Source of the DNA: DASQPR01 sp035713725
GTDB taxonomy: Bacteria > Actinomycetota > Actinomycetes > Mycobacteriales > Micromonosporaceae
Direction: 5' to 3'
NCBI GenBank assembly: GCA_035713725.1
Contig: DASTMZ010000027.1
Location: forward strand, 1 to 45,397
DNA: 45,397 nucleotides
This document shows, piece by piece, positions 14,992-24,143 of this stretch (positions within the stretch are counted from its first letter, which is position 1; each line of letters starts with the position of its first letter). A model generated the notes under the pieces. That model had not been told where the DNA came from. It ran no database searches and was given only the letters and a program-made list of their open reading frames with translations. The translations under genes were made by a program, and so were the position numbers.

Positions 14992-16505
14992 CACTTGCCT
15001 CCGAGCGCGTCAACAGCGGCGCGCAGCACGTCGCCGCCAATGGCTGGCGCGCTCTGCCGTGCCTTGTCGCCGGCATTCTTGAGGAACACGCACACCGCCG
15101 CGATCGGCTTGCCGTCCTTCATCGCGAAACCGAGGAACCAGCGGTGGTCGAGCAGCGGCTGACCGTTGGCGTCGAAGCCGTTCTGTGCGGTTCCGGTCTT
15201 GCCGCCGACCTCGAGACCGGAGATCTGTGCGCTCTGCGCGGTGCCGTTCTGCACGACGCTGAACATCATCTGCTGCATCTCGGCGGCGACCTGTGGGGTG
15301 ACCGGGTGGCTGTAGACCTGCGGCTGGCCGATCTGCGTCACGCGCAAGTCGGGCGACTGAATGTGATCGACGATGTACGGCTTCATCTCCGTACCCCCGG
15401 TCGCGACCGCCGACGCGATCATGGCGCCCATGAGCGGCGTCATGCGGTCGTCGAACTGGCCGATGCTCGACTGCGCGACGAGGTTCGGGTCGTCTGCGCC
15501 GCTGCCGTTCGTCACGTCGCCGATCTCGCTCGCGGCCACCCGGAGCGTACGGTCGCCGGAACCGGCCAACGGGAACGAGTCGTCGAAGCCGAAGGCCTTC
15601 GCCTGATCGGTGATCGCCTGCCCGCCCAGCGCGACACCCAACTGCCCGAACGCGGTGTTGCACGACACGGTCAGCGCCTGGATCAGCGTGATCTGACTCT
15701 GCGGGCACGTCTCGGACTCCGCGTTGTGCATCACGTAGGAACTGCCCTTGACGGGCTGATAACTCGAGCCGGCCGGGATCACTGTGTTCGTGTTGTAGCG
15801 ACCGGACGACAGCGCGGCGGCCGTGACGATGAGCTTGAACGTCGAGCCGGGCGGCGCGGTGGTCGAGATCGCGCGGTTCAGCAGCGGCTGATCGGCATCC
15901 GTACTGAGCTTCTTGTACGTCGCCGTGGCCGTCGAGTTGGTGTGGCTAGCGAGATCGGTCGCGTTGAAGCTGGGCGTGGACGCCATTGCGAGGATCTTGC
16001 CGGTGTTCGGATCCATCGCGACGATCGCGCCGACGTCGCCCGGTGAGCCGTTGTTGACCAGCGCGTCGTACGCCGTCGTCTGCACGTTCTTGTCCAGCGT
16101 CAGGAAGACGTTGTCGCCGGGGCTGCGCCGATCCGAGAACAGATCCGTGATGCGCTGGTCCGACGCGGCGTTGCCGGCCAGGTAGACGTCCATCGCGTCT
16201 TCGATGCCGGTGCTCGCGAGGTTGACCGGCTTGTACCCGAGGATCGGCTCGTACGCCGGACCGCCCGGGTAGGTCCGCAGGTACTTGAGTGCACCGTTGG
16301 TCGCCACGCTCGACGCGAGCGCGTTGCCGTTCGCGTCGTAGATCGTGCCGCGCTGGCGTTCGTAGTCGGTGAGCAGGACGCGACCGTTGTAGCGGCTCGT
16401 ACGGTAGTCGTTGGCCTTGTATCCCTGCACCCAGTTCAGGTTGATGAACAGCAATGCGAAGAGCACCAGCACCACGACACCGACCCGACGCAGCGGAGCA
16501 TTCAC
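14991..16505 (-). CDS. pbpA: Class B penicillin-binding protein PbpA (transpeptidase)
   Basis: 504 residues. N-terminal membrane anchor (about 8-25), a dimerisation/pedestal region, and a transpeptidase domain with the SxxK nucleophile Ser 221 (PPGSTFK), SCN at 281-283 and KTG near 436 (GGKTGTAQ). Cross-links stem peptides in peptidoglycan with its SEDS partner RodA, encoded directly upstream. GTG start one base after the rodA stop. In mycobacteria PbpA acts in elongation and septation and is under PknB control. Confidence 0.96.
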   Translation of the reverse strand: MNAPLRRVGVVVLVLFALLFINLNWVQGYKANDYRTSRYNGRVLLTDYERQRGTIYDANGNALASSVATNGALKYLRTYPGGPAYEPILGYKPVNLASTGIEDAMDVYLAGNAASDQRITDLFSDRRSPGDNVFLTLDKNVQTTAYDALVNNGSPGDVGAIVAMDPNTGKILAMASTPSFNATDLASHTNSTATATYKKLSTDADQPLLNRAISTTAPPGSTFKLIVTAAALSSGRYNTNTVIPAGSSYQPVKGSSYVMHNAESETCPQSQITLIQALTVSCNTAFGQLGVALGGQAITDQAKAFGFDDSFPLAGSGDRTLRVAASEIGDVTNGSGADDPNLVAQSSIGQFDDRMTPLMGAMIASAVATGGTEMKPYIVDHIQSPDLRVTQIGQPQVYSHPVTPQVAAEMQQMMFSVVQNGTAQSAQISGLEVGGKTGTAQNGFDANGQPLLDHRWFLGFAMKDGKPIAAVCVFLKNAGDKARQSAPAIGGDVLRAAVDALGGK

Positions 16506-16506
16506 G

Positions 16507-17976
16507 TCAGATCACCTCCGTCGCGAGCCCGGCTAGTTGCGCGGGTCCGGCGACCGGCCCGGACGCGACCGACGGTTGGCTCGGCGGGCGGCGGGCAGCG
16601 TCCGATATGCGTAGTAACAAGGCAATGAGCAGCCAGTTGGCCATGAGTGACGACCCACCTGCCGACATGAACGGCGTCGTCTGGCCGGTCAGCGGGATCA
16701 GCTTCGTAATACCGCCGACGATAACGAAGACCTGCAAGCCAAGCGTGAACGCGAGACCGCCAGCGAGCAGCTTGCCGAACGAGTCACGCACCGCGATCGC
16801 GGACCGCAGCCCGCGTTCCACGATGATCAGGTAGATCACCAACAACGCGGTGAGACCGAACAGGCCGATCTCCTCGCCGATGCCGGCGAAGATGAAGTCG
16901 TTGCGCACCTCGGGAACCTGGCCCGGCTGTCCGGCGCCCGGACCGGCGCCGAACAAGCCGCCGGTGCCAAGGCCGAGCAGCGATTGCACCAGCTGATACC
17001 CGGTGTTGTTCGGATCGGCGAACGGGTTCAGCCAGACGTCGACACGCTCGTGGAAGTTCGCGAACGGACCAAGCACCGCGCCCAGGAAGTAGGCGGTCAC
17101 CGCGCCGCCGAAGAACATCACCAGACCGATGATCAGCCAGCTGACCCGCTCCGTGGCGATGTAGAGCGTCACGATGAACATGCCGAAGTAGAGCAGCGAC
17201 GTGCCGAGGTCCTTCTCGAACACCAACACGAGCAGACTCAGCAGCCACACGAGCACAACCGGCCCGACGTCGCGGCCGCGTGGAAAGTCGATGCCGAGGA
17301 TGCGGCGGCTCGCGAGCGACAGCACTTCTCGCTTGCGTACCAGGTAATAGGCGAAGAACACGAGCAGCGCCAGCTTGGCGAACTCACCGGGTTGGATCTG
17401 GAAGATCGTGCCGAATTTGATCCACAGCTTGGCGCCGTTGACCTCGGAGAACCGCGCTGGCAGCACGGCCGGCAGGATGACTAGCACGATGCCGGCTAGG
17501 CACAGCGTGTACGCGTAGCGCGACAGTGACCGGTGGTCCTTGATCACGATCAGCGCGATCGACGCCACCGCGAGCGCGGCGACCGTCCAGCCGAGCTGGC
17601 GGATGCCGTCACCGGTCAGCGGCGACGCGCTGCCGTGCCCGGCCTTGGCATTGCCGAGGTCGAGCCGTCGCAGGAACTCCACACCGAGCCCGTTGAGCGT
17701 GGCCACCGCCGGCAGGAACACCGGGTCGGCGTAGGGCGCCGTGAACCTGATCACGAAATGGAACCCGACGAACACCGCGGTGAGGACGGCTGGCTGAAGC
17801 CACACGTCTGCCCGGATGCTCTTGTTCAGCCCGCCTTCGGCGGCCACCGCGTAGGCGAGCACCACGACCATGCCGAACAACAGCAGACCGAGCTCGGTGG
17901 TTCGCTTCTTGGGCACGCGCCGAGGCGCCGCCGGCGCGGGGCGCGGCGGTGTGACGGGCGCGGCTGGAGCGCTCAC
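16507..17976 (-). CDS. rodA: SEDS peptidoglycan polymerase RodA/FtsW family
   Basis: 489 residues with a Pro/Ala-rich cytoplasmic start and 10-12 transmembrane helices. SEDS signatures: EFAKLALLVFFAYYL, FEKDLGTSLLYFG, and the long external loop HERVDVWLNPFADPNNTGYQ, followed by QSLLGLGTGGLFG and PLTGQTTPFMSAGGSSLMAN. Polymerises glycan strands from lipid II, working with PbpA. GTG start. Fifteen bases separate it from pstP upstream and one base from pbpA downstream. Confidence 0.96.
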   Translation of the reverse strand: MSAPAAPVTPPRPAPAAPRRVPKKRTTELGLLLFGMVVVLAYAVAAEGGLNKSIRADVWLQPAVLTAVFVGFHFVIRFTAPYADPVFLPAVATLNGLGVEFLRRLDLGNAKAGHGSASPLTGDGIRQLGWTVAALAVASIALIVIKDHRSLSRYAYTLCLAGIVLVILPAVLPARFSEVNGAKLWIKFGTIFQIQPGEFAKLALLVFFAYYLVRKREVLSLASRRILGIDFPRGRDVGPVVLVWLLSLLVLVFEKDLGTSLLYFGMFIVTLYIATERVSWLIIGLVMFFGGAVTAYFLGAVLGPFANFHERVDVWLNPFADPNNTGYQLVQSLLGLGTGGLFGAGPGAGQPGQVPEVRNDFIFAGIGEEIGLFGLTALLVIYLIIVERGLRSAIAVRDSFGKLLAGGLAFTLGLQVFVIVGGITKLIPLTGQTTPFMSAGGSSLMANWLLIALLLRISDAARRPPSQPSVASGPVAGPAQLAGLATEVI

Positions 17977-17991
17977 AACGGTGACGACTAC

Positions 17992-19443
17992 CTAACAGCT
18001 CGGCGACGGACTCGGCCCGACGGGCACGGACGGGGTGGACGGCACCGGAGTCGGTCCCGTCGGCACGCTGGTCGTCCGGCCGTCAGCCGGCGGACGAGTC
18101 GTCGCGCCCGAGGTCGGTGTGCTGGTCGCCCGGCCGGTTCCGGCCGGCGTCCCGGTGGGTGCGCCGGGCGACGGTGCCAGCGAAGGACTGTCGCTGGGAC
18201 CGGGCGACGGGCTCGGCGACGCGCAGCCGGTCGGGGCGCCGAGTTCGCCGGTCTGATCGGTGCGCAGCTTGTCCACCGCCTGATTCGCGTCGGTGAGCGA
18301 CCCGACCGGGATCGTCTGCTTCACCAGCGCCTGGTCGGCCGTGGTGAGTTCGTCGAGGGTCAGGTCCGTGGTCCGGTAGACGCTGCTCAGGTGCAGACCT
18401 ACGATCTTTCCGGGTACGCCCTGGTAGATGGCCACCTCATTGGCATCGGTGACCCCAACGTAGTAGCGGGACTGGGTATACGACCACCCGTACCACAGCC
18501 CGCCGGCGAGAATCACGAGCACGACGCCTAGCAATAGCAGGGTCCGTCCCGGGTGGCGCTTCGGATCCTCTGCGGACTCCGGATCCGCATCCTCGTCGGC
18601 CTCGGCGGTCGCGGCACGCGGCGTGAGCGCCGAGGCACGCGTCGCGGGCGTCGACTCGATGCGTTCCTTGATCGACCGGTCGTTGGAGGCGGCACCGCCG
18701 ACCACCGGCCGGCCCTCGATGATGTCCTGATCGGTAACGTCGGCCACGATCACCGTGATGTTGTCCGGACCGCCGCCGCGCAGCGCGAGTTGCAGCAGCC
18801 GCTCGGCGCACTCGTCGGGATCGGGATATTCCTTCAGCGTCGCCGCGATGCTGTCGTCGCTCACCGGGCCGGACAATCCATCGCTGCAGATCAGGTAGCG
18901 GTCACCGGCCACCGCCGGCCGCACCGAATAGGTCGGATCGACGTCCGAGCCCTGCAGCGCGCGGATCAGCAAGGACCGCTGCGGATGGACGCTCGCCTCC
19001 TCCTCGGTGATGCGGCCCTCGTCGACCAGCATCTGCACGTACGTGTCGTCCTTAGTCACCTGGGTGAACTCGTCGCCGCGGAGGAGATAGGCGCGCGAGT
19101 CGCCAACGTGCACCAACGCGATCTTCGTGCCGGAGAAGAGCATCCCGGTCAGCGTGGTACCCATGCCCTCCAGCGCCGGGTTCGCGTCGATCGCGTCGCG
19201 AAGGTTCTGGTTCGCGCTGTCGACGGCCCCTCGCAACGCATCGACCAGTGCGTCGCCCGGGACGTCCTCGTCCAGCTGAGACATCGCGGCGATCGCCAGG
19301 TTGCTCGCGATATCGCCGGCCGCCATGCCGCCCATGCCGTCGGCGACCGCGAGAAGCCGCGGACCCGCGTAGACCGAGTCCTGGTTGCCTTCCCTGATCA
19401 ACCCGCGATCACTGCGGGCGGCGTAACGCAAAGTAAGAGTCAT
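17992..19443 (-). CDS. pstP: PP2C-type Ser/Thr phosphatase PstP
   Basis: 483 residues. PP2C domain (about 1-235) with metal-binding acidic motifs RSDRGLIREGNQDS, AVADGMGG, HVGDSRAYLL, CSDGLSG and GPDNITVIV; then a cytoplasmic linker, a transmembrane helix near 305-325 and an external domain ending in a long Pro/Ser/Thr tail. It reverses PknA/PknB phosphorylation. The external domain (YYVGVTDANEVAIYQGVPG) is typical of actinobacterial PstP and is of unknown role. ATG start; its stop precedes rodA by 15 bases, and its start overlaps the fhaB stop by four bases. Confidence 0.96.
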   Translation of the reverse strand: MTLTLRYAARSDRGLIREGNQDSVYAGPRLLAVADGMGGMAAGDIASNLAIAAMSQLDEDVPGDALVDALRGAVDSANQNLRDAIDANPALEGMGTTLTGMLFSGTKIALVHVGDSRAYLLRGDEFTQVTKDDTYVQMLVDEGRITEEEASVHPQRSLLIRALQGSDVDPTYSVRPAVAGDRYLICSDGLSGPVSDDSIAATLKEYPDPDECAERLLQLALRGGGPDNITVIVADVTDQDIIEGRPVVGGAASNDRSIKERIESTPATRASALTPRAATAEADEDADPESAEDPKRHPGRTLLLLGVVLVILAGGLWYGWSYTQSRYYVGVTDANEVAIYQGVPGKIVGLHLSSVYRTTDLTLDELTTADQALVKQTIPVGSLTDANQAVDKLRTDQTGELGAPTGCASPSPSPGPSDSPSLAPSPGAPTGTPAGTGRATSTPTSGATTRPPADGRTTSVPTGPTPVPSTPSVPVGPSPSPSC

Positions 19444-19925
19444 GGCCGTAACTCGAGTGAGGTGCGCCCGATGCGAATCGGTACGCCAAGGGGGACGGGG
19501 GTGGGACCGCTGACCCTCGTACGGTCGAGATAGGTCCCGTTCGTTGAGCCGAGGTCCTCAATGAACCACTGTCCGCCCCGTGCCACAAGTCGGGCGTGCC
19601 GCGCCGACGAGTAGTCGTCCGTAATGACCAGTGTGGAGTCTTCAGACCGGCCGATCGTGATAGGTACGTCACCGAGTGTGATCTTCGTACCGGCTAGCGA
19701 GCCGGCCGTCACCACGAGCGAATGTGCCGCGCGTCCCTTGCGAACCTTGGCCGGCCTACCGCCGAGCGCGGACGCGGCCACTCCTCGCGGCATCGCCACC
19801 AAGCGATTTGCCCGCCCGCCGCTGAACAGGTCACGCCGGATCACGCCGACCACCGTGAACACGAAGATCCACAGGAGCACTATCAGCCCGATCCGCGCGA
19901 CCGCGACGACCAGCTGTTCCGACAA
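19440..19925 (-). CDS. fhaB: FHA-domain protein FhaB (FipA type)
   Basis: 161 residues from a TTG start. A membrane-spanning N-terminus (about 8-28, VARIGLIVLLWIFVFTVVGV), a linker rich in basic residues, and a C-terminal FHA domain (about 75-160) with ITIGRSEDSTLVI, YSSARHARL and DLGSTNGTYLD, the phosphothreonine-binding loop residues. Reads phosphorylation by PknA/PknB and links it to division and wall synthesis. Four-base overlap with pstP; four bases after fhaA. Confidence 0.95.
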   Translation of the reverse strand: MSEQLVVAVARIGLIVLLWIFVFTVVGVIRRDLFSGGRANRLVAMPRGVAASALGGRPAKVRKGRAAHSLVVTAGSLAGTKITLGDVPITIGRSEDSTLVITDDYSSARHARLVARGGQWFIEDLGSTNGTYLDRTRVSGPTPVPLGVPIRIGRTSLELRP

Positions 19926-19929
19926 AGCC

Positions 19930-20688
19930 CTAGCCGTCCACGCGGAACGTCAGCGTCGTCGTACCAATCTGGATCATGTCGCCGGGGTTGAGCGCGACCG
20001 CCGAGATGCGCTGGCCGTTAACCATCGAGCCGTTCGTCGAGCCGAGATCGGTCAGCACGACCTGCGAACCGTCGTAGTCCAGCCGGGCGTGACGGCGGGA
20101 GATGCCGACGTCGGGAAGCCGCAGGTTCGCCTGGTCGCCGCGGCCGATCACGGTCGAGCCGATGGACAGCGGATAGGTCCGGCCGTCGTTGGCGATCAGG
20201 CGCACGCCGCGACCGGCCTGCTGGCCATAGCCCTGCTGCTGATAGCCCTGGTGGCCGTAACCCTGGTTGTAGCCACCCTGGTCGTAGGCCGGCGGACCCT
20301 GCGGCGCGACGTCGCCGCCGGTGTAGACCTCGGCGGTCACCCGGAACATGCCGGTGTCGAGGCCGTCGCCGCGCTCGATCTCGACGATCACGTCCCCGTA
20401 GACCGTCCAGCCCTGCTCACCGATGAACTCCGCCTGCGACTGGGCCAGTTCCTGGGCGAGTGCGGCGGCGTATGGGGCGAGGCGGGAGTGATCATAAGGA
20501 GAGAGATCAATCACATACCTGTTGGGCACCAGCGTCCGACCGCCGGCCAAGATCGCCTTGTGCGCCTCTGCCTCGCGCTGCATGGCGTTGAGGATCTCTA
20601 CCGGGTGGACGACGCCCTTGAAAACCTTCGCAAAGGCGCCCTCAACCAGGCCTTCCAGGCGCTTCTCGAAGCGTTGCAGAACACTCAC
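19930..20688 (-). CDS. fhaA: FHA-domain protein FhaA with DUF3662 N-terminus
   Basis: 252 residues. DUF3662 domain at about 1-125 (LQRFEKRLEGLVEGAFAKVF, then VHPVEILNAMQREAE), a Gln/Gly/Tyr-rich flexible linker (about 135-165), and an FHA domain (about 165-250) with STVIGRGDQANLRL, SRRHARL and DLGSTNGSMVN. In mycobacteria FhaA binds phosphorylated pseudokinase MviN and adjusts wall precursor export. Start GTG 20688 is chosen: GAGGAGG lies five bases before it, and the upstream ATG 20706 is itself overlapped by that ribosome-binding site. First gene of the seven-gene leftward unit. Confidence 0.95.
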   Translation of the reverse strand: MSVLQRFEKRLEGLVEGAFAKVFKGVVHPVEILNAMQREAEAHKAILAGGRTLVPNRYVIDLSPYDHSRLAPYAAALAQELAQSQAEFIGEQGWTVYGDVIVEIERGDGLDTGMFRVTAEVYTGGDVAPQGPPAYDQGGYNQGYGHQGYQQQGYGQQAGRGVRLIANDGRTYPLSIGSTVIGRGDQANLRLPDVGISRRHARLDYDGSQVVLTDLGSTNGSMVNGQRISAVALNPGDMIQIGTTTLTFRVDG

Positions 20689-20707
20689 CAGATCCTCCTC
20701 GCACATG

Positions 20708-20978
20708 CCGAGGATCTGATGGTATCGGTTGAACGCACCGCAGCGTAGACACCGCGACGCGGCAGCATGATACGCTGCCGGCCGCTGTCAGGCGGGATGT
20801 CTTTTGTTGTCCGAAGTTTGACATGTGATTTTTGCGCGAATTCGCCCATCGCCGGGCGTTTCGCCCGACTGAGGACGGGCGGTGAACTCGGCCCTCTCGG
20901 TCAGCAATCCGCACCGATCGGCCGATCTCGGCAGCGCCGTGAAAGAGCGCGATAAACAACAGCGCCGTGAACAACAGC
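20708..20978. other. Promoter region of the fhaA-pknB unit
   Basis: No gene is supported here. The stretch is partly AT-rich (20805-20850) and contains a small hairpin CGGGCGTTTCGCCCG near 20854 and a short direct repeat of AGCGCCGTGAA near 20940-20970. The promoter of the kinase operon must lie here; I could not fix its boxes. Confidence 0.4.
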
Positions 20979-21008
20979 GGGCCGCCTCCGAGGCATCGGA
21001 TGCGGCCC
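20979..21008 (-). terminator. Hairpin after tRNA-Leu
   Basis: GGGCCGC pairs with GCGGCCC outside and TCCGA with TCGGA inside, with one mismatch and loop GGCA. It begins 17 bases past the 3' end of the minus-strand tRNA. Confidence 0.75.
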
Positions 21009-21024
21009 GACTTTCACATCGATG

Positions 21025-21107
21025 TGCCCGCGGGGAGAGTTGAACTCCCACGACCTTTCGGTCACACGGACCTGAACCGTGCGCGTCTGCCATTCCGCCA
21101 CGCGGGC
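21025..21107 (-). tRNA. tRNA-Leu (anticodon CAG)
   Basis: 83 bases. Acceptor GCCCGCG pairs with CGCGGGC; anticodon stem CACGG/CCGTG with loop TTCAGGT gives anticodon CAG; a variable arm with ACCGAAAGGT, long as in class II tRNAs; T arm GGGAGTTCAACTCTCC. The 3' CCA is not encoded. tRNA-Leu behind fhaA is a conserved placement in many actinobacteria. Confidence 0.95.
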
Positions 21108-21243
21108 GAGCGTGCCCAGACACATTAACACCCAGCACGACTGCCGCTGAGGTGCCTGGCGGCCGGCGTACGGCGCGCTGGTCAGCGCCGTTTCGAAGGG
21201 CGACTATGCTGCAGCCGAACCGACGACCCAGGGAGGTCATGGC

Positions 21244-22317
21244 GTGAGCGTCGCAGTCGTTACTGGATCGGCCGGATTGATCGGCTCCGAGGCAGTCCGG
21301 CACTTCGCCGGCCTCGGTCTTGACGTGGTCGGCATCGATAACGATATGCGCGCCCAGTTCTTCGGCCCCGAGGCGTCTACGGCCTGGAACGTGCTGCGGT
21401 TAACCAGCGAGCTCTCCGACTCGTATTCGCACCACGACATCGACATCCGCGATCGCGACGCGCTAGCTGGCATCTTCCGCAAGTACGGACGCGACATCGC
21501 GGTAGTGATCCACACGGCGGCGCAGCCGTCGCACGACTGGGCACTGCGGGATCCGTATACCGACTTCGACATCAATGCCGTCGGCACGTTGAACGTGCTG
21601 CAGAACGTCCGGGAACACTGCATCGATGCGCCGGTGATCCACTGTTCGACGAACAAGGTCTACGGCGACCGGCCCAACTCGCTGCCGCTCGTCGAGCTGG
21701 GCACCCGGTGGGAGATCGACCCGGGCCATCCGTACGCGGACGGCATCCGCGAGGACATGTCGATCGATTCGTGCCTGCACTCGGTGTTCGGCGCCTCGAA
21801 GGTGGCCGCCGACGTGATGGTCCAGGAATACGGCCGCTACTTCGATATGAAGACGGCGTGTTTCCGCGGCGGCACGTTGACCGGACCGGCGCACTCCGCC
21901 ACCGAACTGCACGGGTTCCTCGGCTACGTGATGCGCTGCAACATGGAACGCCGGACGTACAAGATCTTCGGGTACAAGGGCAAGATGGTTCGCGACGCCA
22001 TCCACAGCCACGACGTGATCTCCGCGTTCGAGGCGTTCTTCCGGAACCCACGATCCGCCGCTGTCTACAACCTCGGCGGCGGCCGCCATTCGAACTGCTC
22101 GCACCTCGAGGCGTTCGCGATCGCCCAGCAGATCACCGGTACCGAGATGATCACCGAATACCACGATGCGAACCGCGTCGGGGACCACCAATGGTGGATC
22201 GGTTCGAACGCCAGCTTCCAGGCCGACTATCCGCAATGGACGCAGGTCTACGACGTACCGATGATCCTGCGCGAGATCTACGCGGCCAACGTCGACAAGT
22301 GGCGCCCGGTGAGCTGA
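21244..22317 (+). CDS. Extended SDR sugar-nucleotide epimerase (CDP-paratose 2-epimerase-like)
   Basis: 357 residues. N-terminal Rossmann NAD(P) site TGSAGLIGS (about 7-15), GIDND, HTAAQPSHDW and STNKVYGD as in CDP-tyvelose/paratose epimerases, then HSVFGASKVAADVMVQEY where the YxxxK active-site motif should be; here Phe replaces the Tyr. Further on, FRGGTLTGP and VRDAIHSHDVI match sugar-nucleotide binding segments. Substrate unknown. GTG start preceded by GGGAGGTC. The next gene, a GT26 glycosyltransferase, follows by 11 bases, so the pair probably acts on one surface glycan. Confidence 0.85.
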   Translation: MSVAVVTGSAGLIGSEAVRHFAGLGLDVVGIDNDMRAQFFGPEASTAWNVLRLTSELSDSYSHHDIDIRDRDALAGIFRKYGRDIAVVIHTAAQPSHDWALRDPYTDFDINAVGTLNVLQNVREHCIDAPVIHCSTNKVYGDRPNSLPLVELGTRWEIDPGHPYADGIREDMSIDSCLHSVFGASKVAADVMVQEYGRYFDMKTACFRGGTLTGPAHSATELHGFLGYVMRCNMERRTYKIFGYKGKMVRDAIHSHDVISAFEAFFRNPRSAAVYNLGGGRHSNCSHLEAFAIAQQITGTEMITEYHDANRVGDHQWWIGSNASFQADYPQWTQVYDVPMILREIYAANVDKWRPVS

Positions 22318-22328
22318 CGGCGATCGCG

Positions 22329-23135
22329 ATGATCGACAAGGGCAAGTTCAACGTGCTCGGCGTGATGGTCGACGCCATCGACTACGGCGCGGCGACCAAC
22401 AAAGTGATCGCCGCCGCCCACGAGCACCGACCGCTGGCGTTGACCGCGCTTGCCGTACACGGCGTCATGACCGGCGTCGAAGATCCCGCACACAACGCCA
22501 GGTTGAACAGCTTCGACGTGGTGACGCCGGACGGCCAACCGGTTCGATGGGGCCTGAAGGTGCTGCACGGCATCGCGCTCGCCGACCGCGTCTACGGCCC
22601 GACGCTCACCATGCATGTGCTGCAGCGCTGTGCGGCCGACGGGCTGCCGGTCTATCTCTACGGATCCACGACCGAGACGCTGGTTAAGCTCGTAGCAGAG
22701 CTGCAGCGTGCGTTTCCGGCGCTGAAGATTGCGGGTACGGAGGCTTCGAAGTTCCGTGCCGCGGCGGACGGCGAGGACCGCGACATCGCCGAACGGGTGC
22801 GTGCCTCCGGTGCCCGGGTGTTGTTCGTCGGCCTCGGCTGCCCACGTCAGGAAGTCTTCGCATACGCCATGCGCCCGCTGCTCGACATGCCGATCCTGGC
22901 CGTCGGCGCGGCGTTCGACTATCACGCCGGCCTGCTGCGCAAGCCACCCGCGTGGATGCAGCGGTATGCGTTGGAGTGGCTGTGGCGACTCGGCCTCGAG
23001 CCGGCGCGACTGTGGCGGCGCTACCTGATCCTGAACCCGAAGTACCTCGCGCGGTTGTCGGCGCAGAAGGCCGGCATGTGGCGCGCCACGCCGCCACCGG
23101 CCGCTGTCGACCGACCGTCGACATTCGCCGTTTGA
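22329..23135 (+). CDS. WecB/TagA/CpsF family (GT26) glycosyltransferase
   Basis: 268 residues from ATG 22329. Family signatures are VTPDGQPVRWGLKVLHG and DRVYGPTLTMHVLQ (about 60-95), the VYLYGSTTET strand, and LFVGLGCPRQEVFAYAM (about 165-180), followed by GAAFDYHAG and a Trp/Arg-rich C-terminus (RLGLEPARLWRRY) that usually contacts the membrane. GT26 enzymes add N-acetylmannosaminuronic acid, ManNAc or related sugars to polyprenyl-linked acceptors for teichoic acid or capsule. In-frame GTG 22299 inside the epimerase is an alternative start. Converges on the deaminase gene with 16 bases between. Confidence 0.92.
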   Translation: MIDKGKFNVLGVMVDAIDYGAATNKVIAAAHEHRPLALTALAVHGVMTGVEDPAHNARLNSFDVVTPDGQPVRWGLKVLHGIALADRVYGPTLTMHVLQRCAADGLPVYLYGSTTETLVKLVAELQRAFPALKIAGTEASKFRAAADGEDRDIAERVRASGARVLFVGLGCPRQEVFAYAMRPLLDMPILAVGAAFDYHAGLLRKPPAWMQRYALEWLWRLGLEPARLWRRYLILNPKYLARLSAQKAGMWRATPPPAAVDRPSTFAV

Positions 23136-23151
23136 TCCGTCCCGGCGGCTG

Positions 23152-24120
23152 CTACTTCTGGTCTGGGGCGAGCGCGGCGATGCTCGTACGGGTGGCGTCG
23201 TCGGCGAGCATGCCGGCGAGCCCGGCTTCGTACGCATCCGAGGCGCTCACGCCCAACGATTCGGCGACCGCGTAGTCCTTCGCGAGATCCGTGTCGAACA
23301 TCGCTGGATCGTCCGTGCTGATGCTGCACAGCGCCCCGGCCTCACGAAGGCGTGGCAGTGGGTGCGCGTCGACGCTCGCCACCACCGCGGTACGCAGATT
23401 CGACACCGGCGCCACGTCGAGCACGATGCCGCGCTCGACGATCTCGGCGAGCAGGTCGGGATCGTCGACGGCGCGGATGCCGTGACGCAGCCGGGTTGGG
23501 CCGAGCGCGAGTGCCTCACGAATGGAGTCCGGCCCGGCCGCCTCGCCGGCATGCGGTACCAACCCGAGCCCACCGTCGCGTGCGATGTCGAACGCCTTGA
23601 CGTACGGCGCGATCGGACGTCCCGGCTCGTACCCACCGATGCCGAACCCGACGACGCCGCGGTCGCGGAAGCGTACGCACTGCCGCGCCGCCTCCTCCGA
23701 CAGGTCCACCGGTCCGCCCCGATAGATGTCGGGGGTGAACCGGACCGCGACACCGTGCCGCTCGAATGCCTCGTCGGCACCGTCGGCGTACCCGTTAAAC
23801 AGGTCGTCCCACCGCACACCGCGCGCGACGCGCTCGACCGGCGAAAAGATGCCTTCCAGGTAGACCGCGCCATGCGACGCGGCCTCGGCCGCGTAGTCCA
23901 CCACTACCTGCCGAAAGTCGTCAGCGGAACGCAAGCAGTTGGTGGTAAGGATCCACGTATCGATGAAGTGCTTGAAGTCGGTGAATTCGTAGAGCGACCG
24001 GAGGCCTTCGACGCTGTCCGCGGGTAGTTCGACGCCGTTCCGGCGGGCTATGGCCAGCAGTGTCGCGGCGCGAATCGTTCCTTCGAGGTGGACGTGCAGC
24101 TCAATCTTTGGCGACGGCAC
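23152..24120 (-). CDS. add: Adenosine deaminase family protein
   Basis: 322 residues from GTG 23.. at 24120, which gives the compact start VPSPKIELHVHLEGT. Metal-dependent hydrolase features: HVHLEGT with the two first His ligands, HAGE (third His plus catalytic Glu), RLRHGI with the catalytic His, and STDDPAMF with the metal Asp. Would convert adenosine to inosine in purine salvage; some members act instead on adenine or other 6-aminopurines, and the segment GFGIGGYE differs slightly from the classical form. The frame extends upstream to 24228, but that part is Arg/Pro-rich and unlikely to be translated. Confidence 0.88.
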   Translation of the reverse strand: MPSPKIELHVHLEGTIRAATLLAIARRNGVELPADSVEGLRSLYEFTDFKHFIDTWILTTNCLRSADDFRQVVVDYAAEAASHGAVYLEGIFSPVERVARGVRWDDLFNGYADGADEAFERHGVAVRFTPDIYRGGPVDLSEEAARQCVRFRDRGVVGFGIGGYEPGRPIAPYVKAFDIARDGGLGLVPHAGEAAGPDSIREALALGPTRLRHGIRAVDDPDLLAEIVERGIVLDVAPVSNLRTAVVASVDAHPLPRLREAGALCSISTDDPAMFDTDLAKDYAVAESLGVSASDAYEAGLAGMLADDATRTSIAALAPDQK

Positions 24121-24143
24121 GCCGCCCACCCTACGGTGCGGCG

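Noticed and set aside
21708..22328. Long N-terminal extension of the GT26 glycosyltransferase
   Set aside because: Overlaps the epimerase gene in another frame; the family start is at or near 22329.
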